From Myxococcus stipitatus (GTDB lineage: Bacteria; Myxococcota; Myxococcia; Myxococcales; Myxococcaceae), in contig NZ_JAKCFI010000008.1 of NCBI RefSeq assembly GCF_021412625.1, forward strand, positions 372,001 to 436,000: DNA of 64,000 nt, read 5' to 3'. Below the pieces are notes generated by a model. That model was given only the letters and a program-made list of their open reading frames with translations, ran no database searches and was not told the origin of the DNA. The position numbers and the translations under genes were made by a program. Of this stretch, positions 59,361 to 64,000 are shown in pieces (position 1 is the stretch's first letter; each line of letters starts with the position of its first letter).

Positions 59361-60290
59361 CTAGGCCTTCCTGCCCGCCGCCGTCACCTCGCGCGCCACG
59401 TCGAGGAACGCCCTGAACGCCGGAGACACCCGCGCGCGGCTGGGGAAGTAGAGGAAGAAGCCATCCCCCTGGGCGGCATACGCCTCCAGGACGAGCCGCA
59501 GCGAGCCGCGCTTGAGCTGGGGCGCGACGTCCGGCTCGAAGGCATACATCAATCCCACCCCCGCCTCCGCCAGCTCCACCATGAGGTGCAGGTCGTTGGT
59601 GATGAGCGGGCCACGCACCGGCACCCTCCACGTGCGCGCCCCCCGCTCCAGCTCCCATTGATACAGCGCGCCCGTGGTGTGCGAGCGGATGCACAGGCAG
59701 TCGTGCGACAGCAGGTCGCGGGGACTCTGTGGCGTGCCGCGCCGCCGGAGGTAGGAGGGCGCGCCCACCACCACGAAGCGGAAGCCCTCCGACAGGCGCA
59801 GCTGCACCATGTCCCGCTCCAGGGCCTCGGACAGCCGGATGCCCGCGTCGAGCCCCTCCGCCGCGATGTCCACCATCCGGTCCTCCACGCGCAGCTCCAC
59901 CTCCACCCTCGGATACCGGGCGTGGAAGCGCGCGAGCACCGGCGCGACGACGCGGGGAACGGCGATGCTCGGAACGGTGAGCCGCACCCGGCCCGTCACC
60001 TCGCCCTCCTGGGCGGCGGCCGTGCGCAGCGCCTCCAGCGCCTGGTCCACGGAGGGCCCCGCCCCCTCCAGCAACCGCCGCCCCGCGTCGGTGAGCGACA
60101 CGCTGCGGGTCGTGCGGGTCAGCAGGGGCACGCCCAGCCGCGCCTCGAGCTGACGCACCGACTGGCTGAGCGACGAGGAGGACACCCCCAGGTCCGCCGC
60201 GGCGGCCGCGAAGCTGCGGCGCCGGGCCACCGCCAGGAAGGCGTTGAGCGCATTGAGCGGGGTAAAGGCCATTGCGAAGATTTCCTTCAT
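59361..60290 (-). CDS. LysR-family regulator, divergent from alcohol dehydrogenase
   Basis: This 309-residue LysR protein has the N-terminal HTH (LNAFLAVARRRSFAAAAADLGVSSSSLSQSVRQLEARLGVPLLTR) and an effector domain. It faces an alcohol dehydrogenase gene across 90 bp. This arrangement is typical for LysR control of NADPH-dependent reductases. ATG 60290 (MKEIFAM) is preferred over 60308, giving the usual LysR length. Confidence 0.9.
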   Translation of the reverse strand: MKEIFAMAFTPLNALNAFLAVARRRSFAAAAADLGVSSSSLSQSVRQLEARLGVPLLTRTTRSVSLTDAGRRLLEGAGPSVDQALEALRTAAAQEGEVTGRVRLTVPSIAVPRVVAPVLARFHARYPRVEVELRVEDRMVDIAAEGLDAGIRLSEALERDMVQLRLSEGFRFVVVGAPSYLRRRGTPQSPRDLLSHDCLCIRSHTTGALYQWELERGARTWRVPVRGPLITNDLHLMVELAEAGVGLMYAFEPDVAPQLKRGSLRLVLEAYAAQGDGFFLYFPSRARVSPAFRAFLDVAREVTAAGRKA

Positions 60291-60380
60291 GGCGTGTGCG
60301 GATTCCACTCATTTCGCGCACGGACTCCGGGCCGCATATTCCGCCCGTCGAATCCGGTTTCATCTTCCCCTGGAGTCCCC

Positions 60381-61430
60381 ATGTCGACCGCCCGTGGCTA
60401 CGCGGCCCAGTCCGCGACCTCCCCCCTTGCCCCCTTCCAGTTCGAGCGCCGGGAGCCCGGCCCGCGCGACGTCCAGCTCGAGGTCCTCTTCTGCGGCATC
60501 TGCCACTCCGACCTGCACCAGGCCCGCGACGAGTGGGGTGGCGCCCTCTTCCCCATGGTGCCCGGTCACGAAATCATCGGCCGGGTGACGCGCGCCGGCG
60601 CGGACGTGAAGAAGTTCCAGGTGGGCGACCTGGTGGGCGTCGGCTGCATGGTCGACTCCTGCCGCGACTGCCCGTCCTGCAAGGAGGGCCTGGAGCAGTA
60701 CTGCACCCGGTCGCCCGTCTACACCTACAACTCGCGCGAGCGGGACGGGAAGACGCCCACCCAGGGCGGCTACTCGGACAGCCTCGTCGTGGACCAGGAC
60801 TTCGTCCTGAAGGTGCCCGCCAACCTGGACCCCGCGCGCGCCGCGCCCCTGCTGTGCGCGGGCATCACCACCTTCTCACCCCTGCGCCACTGGAAGGTCG
60901 GCCCCGGCCAGCGCGTGGGCATCGTCGGCCTGGGCGGCCTGGGGCACATGGGCGTGAAGTTCGCGCGCGCCATGGGCGCCCACGTCATCGTCTTCAGCCA
61001 CACCGACAAGAAGAAGCAGGACGCCCTGCGCCTGGGCGCCCACGAGGTCGTCGTCTCCGCCAACGCCGAGGAGATGGCCGCCCGCGCCGGCACCCTCGAC
61101 TTCGTCCTCGACACCGTCTCCGCCCCCCACGACCTCAACGCCTACCTGAACCTGCTGCGCCGCGACGGCAGCCTCGTGCTCGTCGGCGTGCCGGAGAAGC
61201 CCCTCCCCGTCCAGCCCTTCTCCGTCATCGCCCAGCGCCGCAACTTCTCCGGCTCGAGCATTGGCGGAATCCGTGAAACACAAGAGATGCTTGATTTTTG
61301 CGGTAAGCATGAGGTGCTTTCCGACGTGGAGGTCATTCCCATCCAACAGGTGAACGAGGCCTACACGCGGCTGCTCAAGGGCGACGTGAAATACCGCTTC
61401 GTCATCGACATGCGCAGCCTGAAGGAATGA
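60381..61430 (+). CDS. Zinc-dependent alcohol dehydrogenase (YahK/CAD type)
   Basis: The 349-residue enzyme has the catalytic zinc motif GICHSD (C41, H42), GHE (62-64), a structural Cys cluster (CRDCPSCKEGLEQYC), and the NADP-binding GLGGLGHMGVKFARAMGA. It belongs to the cinnamyl-alcohol-dehydrogenase/YahK branch, reducing aldehydes with NADPH. TGGAG precedes the ATG. It is probably controlled by the divergent LysR gene and ends at a strong hairpin. Confidence 0.92.
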   Translation: MSTARGYAAQSATSPLAPFQFERREPGPRDVQLEVLFCGICHSDLHQARDEWGGALFPMVPGHEIIGRVTRAGADVKKFQVGDLVGVGCMVDSCRDCPSCKEGLEQYCTRSPVYTYNSRERDGKTPTQGGYSDSLVVDQDFVLKVPANLDPARAAPLLCAGITTFSPLRHWKVGPGQRVGIVGLGGLGHMGVKFARAMGAHVIVFSHTDKKKQDALRLGAHEVVVSANAEEMAARAGTLDFVLDTVSAPHDLNAYLNLLRRDGSLVLVGVPEKPLPVQPFSVIAQRRNFSGSSIGGIRETQEMLDFCGKHEVLSDVEVIPIQQVNEAYTRLLKGDVKYRFVIDMRSLKE

Positions 61431-61438
61431 CTGACGCG

Positions 61439-61465
61439 ACGCGGCGCCCTCTGGTGGCGCCGCGT
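61439..61465 (+). terminator. Hairpin terminator after the alcohol dehydrogenase
   Basis: ACGCGGCGCC and GGCGCCGCGT form a perfect 10-bp stem around a 7-base loop, nine bases after the stop. No T-run follows. Confidence 0.7.
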
Positions 61466-61559
61466 GCGCTGGCATTCATTGCCCAAGTGACGGGTACGAG
61501 ACAATGCATTGCCCACCGGTACAAGTGCCTGCTCGGTGGGCGGTGCAAATTCTCATATC

Positions 61560-61850
61560 ATGACTACGACACTTGAGCATGCTGGCTACAACAAGATGAC
61601 GGTGCTGTATCCCGAGGACCACGAGCTGCTGTCTCCGGGGCAGTCGGTGAAGGACCCCCAGACGGCGGCGAAGTTGCGGCTCCAGGCCAGCCTCTGGCTG
61701 AGCCGGGCTCAGCGCGAGTATCACGACGCCATCTTCCTGCGGGATGGCACGGAGGACAGCCTGGACCGCTACGCGAGCGCGCGGGCGGAGCTGGACTCCG
61801 CGGAGGCGTGGGCCCTGCGCGTCTCCACCGCGCTCATCCAACGCGGCTGA
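61560..61850 (+). CDS. Small conserved-looking protein of unknown function
   Basis: The 96-residue soluble protein reads MTTTLEHAGYNKMTVLYPED, then ASLWLSRAQREYHDAIFLRDGTEDSLDRYASARAELDSAEAWALR, which looks helical. No good ribosome site precedes the ATG. An internal ATG (MTVLYPED) is an alternative. No family is recognised. It converges with the acyltransferase gene across a hairpin. Confidence 0.5.
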   Translation: MTTTLEHAGYNKMTVLYPEDHELLSPGQSVKDPQTAAKLRLQASLWLSRAQREYHDAIFLRDGTEDSLDRYASARAELDSAEAWALRVSTALIQRG

Positions 61851-61864
61851 GACACGCCACCGAC

Positions 61865-61900
61865 GATGCGCGCGAGCGCCCTCCCGGGGCCGCGCGCATC
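61865..61900. terminator. Bidirectional hairpin terminator
   Basis: GATGCGCGCG and CGCGCGCATC form a perfect 10-bp stem with a 16-base loop between convergent genes. Confidence 0.6.
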
Positions 61901-61920
61901 ACGCGTTTCAGGGCGTCATA

Positions 61921-63168
61921 TCAACCCGCGGTGCCCGGAGAGCCGCTGGCCACGGACGCGGGAGCGGGAGCCGGCGCGGGGCGCTCGCTGTACGGGAAGT
62001 AGTCCTTGAGCTTCAGGAAGTGCTTCTCGAACAGGTTCCAGCTCACCAGCGCGAGGCCCAGCGAGAGCGACGCGGCCACCAGGTAGAACACCACCTGCAT
62101 GGGGAAGTCGGAGCCGGCCACCTGTTTCAGCGGCGTCTTCAGCACCGTGCGCCGGAGGATGGCGTCCAGCGGCGAGTGCACCAGGTAGATGGCGTAGCTG
62201 TACTTGCCGTACGTGAGCAGCACCCGATTGGATAACACGCGGTTGAGCAGGCTGCCGCGCTCCGCGGACACCACCTTGTACACGAGCAGCGTGTAGAGGA
62301 TGCCCACCGCGGTGTAGCCGCCGGTGCGAATCACCGTCTTGAACGCGGGCCCCACCGGCAGGGCGATGGCCGCCGCCACCACGGGCAGCGCCAGCCAGGG
62401 CGCGTAGCGCATCCACGGGAACGCGCTCAGCCCCTTGCCCTCCGGGTGGCGCAGCGCCAGGGACAGCAGCGCGCCCAGCGCCAGCGAGTCCACGCGGCAG
62501 AACGTCACCACGTACGTGCTCTCCTCGCTCGCGCCCCACAGCGTCAGGCCCACGCGCACCAGGATGGCCAGGGCGATGGTGCCCAGACACAGCCGGATGG
62601 CGCCCCGGTACGACACCGCGGCGATGAGGAATGGCCAGACGATGTAGAACTGCTCCTCGATGGCCAGCGACCACACCACGCCCAGGATGGGATGCGTGGT
62701 GTCCACCCAGAGCTGATAGAAGTTGGAGAGGTACAGCAGGTACCAGACGGCGCCGTCGGTGGTGATGCGCTCGTCCAGGTGCAGCCGCCCCACCAGCGGC
62801 GGCAGGACGAGGAACGAGACGGCCAGCGCCGCGTAGTACAGCGGGAAGATGCGCAGGAAGCGCCGCGCGTAGAAGTTGCGGAAGTAATACGTCTGCCCCT
62901 TCGCCTCCCACAGGATGCCGGTGATGAGGAAGCCGGAGAGGACGAAGAACAGGTCCACGCCCGTCCAGCCCGCCCCCGCCAGCCACCACGTGGCCCTCCC
63001 CGCGACGCTCTGGTCGCTCAGGTGCGTCGTGTGGAAGAAGACGACCAACAGGACCGCGAGCCCCCGGACACCATCCAGCACGGGAAGATGGCCGTGCAGG
63101 CGCGGAGCTGGCACCGCCGGAGCACCGGCATCCGGACGGGCGGAATGGGCAGACATGCCGAGTCTCAT
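61921..63168 (-). CDS. Acyltransferase family 3 membrane protein
   Basis: The 415-residue integral membrane protein has the acyltransferase_3 signature near its N-terminus (LPVLDGVRGLAVLLVVFFHTTHL, with a candidate catalytic histidine). It also shows GVDLFFVLSGFLITGIL, FYARRFLRIFPLYY and EEQFYIVWPF. Ten or so hydrophobic segments are apparent. Such proteins O-acylate extracellular polysaccharides, antibiotics or peptidoglycan. The start is ambiguous between ATGs at 63168, 63156 and 63180. Substrate is unknown; no polysaccharide cluster is nearby. Confidence 0.88.
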   Translation of the reverse strand: MRLGMSAHSARPDAGAPAVPAPRLHGHLPVLDGVRGLAVLLVVFFHTTHLSDQSVAGRATWWLAGAGWTGVDLFFVLSGFLITGILWEAKGQTYYFRNFYARRFLRIFPLYYAALAVSFLVLPPLVGRLHLDERITTDGAVWYLLYLSNFYQLWVDTTHPILGVVWSLAIEEQFYIVWPFLIAAVSYRGAIRLCLGTIALAILVRVGLTLWGASEESTYVVTFCRVDSLALGALLSLALRHPEGKGLSAFPWMRYAPWLALPVVAAAIALPVGPAFKTVIRTGGYTAVGILYTLLVYKVVSAERGSLLNRVLSNRVLLTYGKYSYAIYLVHSPLDAILRRTVLKTPLKQVAGSDFPMQVVFYLVAASLSLGLALVSWNLFEKHFLKLKDYFPYSERPAPAPAPASVASGSPGTAG

Positions 63169-63437
63169 ACCAGCATCCATTCCGGGCCAACAAGGTGCCC
63201 TCCCTCGACACAGACATCGTCCCGTGAGAGGGCGCGGTGTCACGACGGCCCCGCGACACACGTGAAGCGCACGCATGACACCACCACGCGCCCACGCGCC
63301 AGCTCCCTCGCCCTCCGACCTTGCGCGCGGCGACATCGCGCCCCTCTCCCGGTGACGGACGCGCGCCGGAAAAAGAAGGGTCGGTGAAACTTCGTGGCGA
63401 CTCGTGACACGGTGGGCCCGTGGCCCTCCTCTCCGCC

Positions 63438-64000
63438 ATGAAGATGGTCCTGGCAGGTGCGCCTCCATCCGACACGGATGGGGAGCGCTCGCTGCTGCGT
63501 CGAGCGCGCGCTGGGGACTCCGCGGCGTTCCGGCGGTTGTTCGAGCGGCACGCGCCGGGCGTGTGGCGCTTCCTGCGCGACCTGTTGCGTGACGAGGAGG
63601 CGGCGGACGAGGCGACCCAGGAGACCTTCGTCCGGGCCCACGGGCGGCTGGGGGCGCTGCGCGACGAGGAGCGGGTCGGCGCGTGGCTGCTGGGCATCGC
63701 GCGGCGCGTGTACCTGGAGTCCCGGCGGGGCCGGGGCGTGCAGGTGGACGTGGACGACGAGGCGCACGCGCACGAGGTGGAGGCGGTGCTGCCCACGCCC
63801 TCTCCGGAGGACCTGCTGCTCGACCGCGAGCTGGAAGGCCTGCTCACCCAGGCGCTGGGGACGCTGCGCGAGGAGCGACGCGCGGCGCTGCTGCTGCGCA
63901 TCGACCACGGGTTGCCCTACGAGGAGATTGCGTCGGTGATGGGCTGGTCGCTCCAGAAGGTGAAGAACGAAATCCACCGCGCGCGGCTGAGCCTGCGCGA
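63438..64000 (+). CDS. ECF-type RNA polymerase sigma factor (truncated by window)
   Basis: The frame from ATG 63438 is open to the end of the window. It reads as an ECF sigma factor: region 2 (FRRLFERHAPGVWRFLRDLLRDEEAADEATQETFVRAH) and region 4 (ALLLRIDHGLPYEEIASVMGWSLQKVKNEIHRARLSLR). The spacer between them carries an acidic insert. The stop codon lies outside. It is divergent from the acyltransferase gene. An anti-sigma gene would be expected downstream. Confidence 0.88.
   Translation, partial: MKMVLAGAPPSDTDGERSLLRRARAGDSAAFRRLFERHAPGVWRFLRDLLRDEEAADEATQETFVRAHGRLGALRDEERVGAWLLGIARRVYLESRRGRGVQVDVDDEAHAHEVEAVLPTPSPEDLLLDRELEGLLTQALGTLREERRAALLLRIDHGLPYEEIASVMGWSLQKVKNEIHRARLSLR

Overview
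The window is very GC-rich, with strong G/C preference at third codon positions. Its gene content points to a myxobacterium of the Myxococcus/Corallococcus group: SitA-type lipoprotein toxins with Imm11 immunity proteins, a Cmx6-like Cas6, BTAD regulators and many lipoproteins. This is inference from gene families; no rRNA or other taxonomic marker is present.

Left end (1-1.5 kb): the C-terminus of a phospholipase D-like protein, then a translationally coupled peroxiredoxin/DsbA-like pair.

Accessory block (1.7-24.3 kb): two paralogous minus-strand SitA/Imm11 cassettes (1.7-3.6 and 22.4-23.9 kb) bracket about 18 kb of probable immunity genes. The first part (3.8-11.1 kb) is one six-gene minus-strand operon: sigma-like regulator, HTH protein, ImmA/IrrE-UvrD helicase with a Cas4/AddB-like C-terminus, triple ubiquitin-like protein, ThiF/E1-like enzyme and a Cys-rich DUF6527-type protein. 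It is the best candidate here for a poorly described system. The second part is a decayed CRISPR array (11.5-12.2 kb) next to a complete type III-B effector operon (12.4-21.7 kb: Cap4-like nuclease-SAVED, cmr1, cmr2/cas10, cmr3, cmr4, cmr5, cmr6, cas6). Cas10 lacks the HD domain but keeps GGDD. The nuclease-SAVED protein is therefore the likely cyclic-oligoadenylate effector, and no cas1/cas2 is present. A frameshifted small gene sits upstream, and one perfect solitary CRISPR repeat lies at 24.2 kb.

Middle (24.5-42.6 kb): two unknown proteins, a secreted hydrolase, a three-gene sugar ABC importer, twin SpoIIAA/STAS-like proteins, a cytochrome P450 and a fatty-acid desaturase. These are followed by a DUF4846 protein, a CDP-alcohol phosphatidyltransferase, small lipoproteins, a double-thioredoxin-fold DsbA protein, MltA and a small membrane protein. 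Two clusters of intergenic tandem repeats occur (37.5-37.8 and 41.6-42.0 kb).

Right (42.6-64 kb): mostly metabolic and regulatory genes. These are a 2OG-Fe(II) oxygenase, a class 3 lipase, an SDR, a Tat-exported intradiol dioxygenase, LysR/metallo-beta-lactamase and hydrolase/TetR divergent pairs and a PHB-depolymerase-like esterase. Then come a BlaI repressor with a BlaR1-like peptidase fused to a lytic transglycosylase domain, a protealysin-like M4 protease with an emfourin-like inhibitor, an aromatic hydroxylase opposite a BTAD regulator, a LysR/alcohol dehydrogenase pair, an acyltransferase and a truncated ECF sigma factor.

Start codons were chosen by reading Shine-Dalgarno-like sequences and overlaps. 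All functions are assigned by eye from motifs; no database search was possible.
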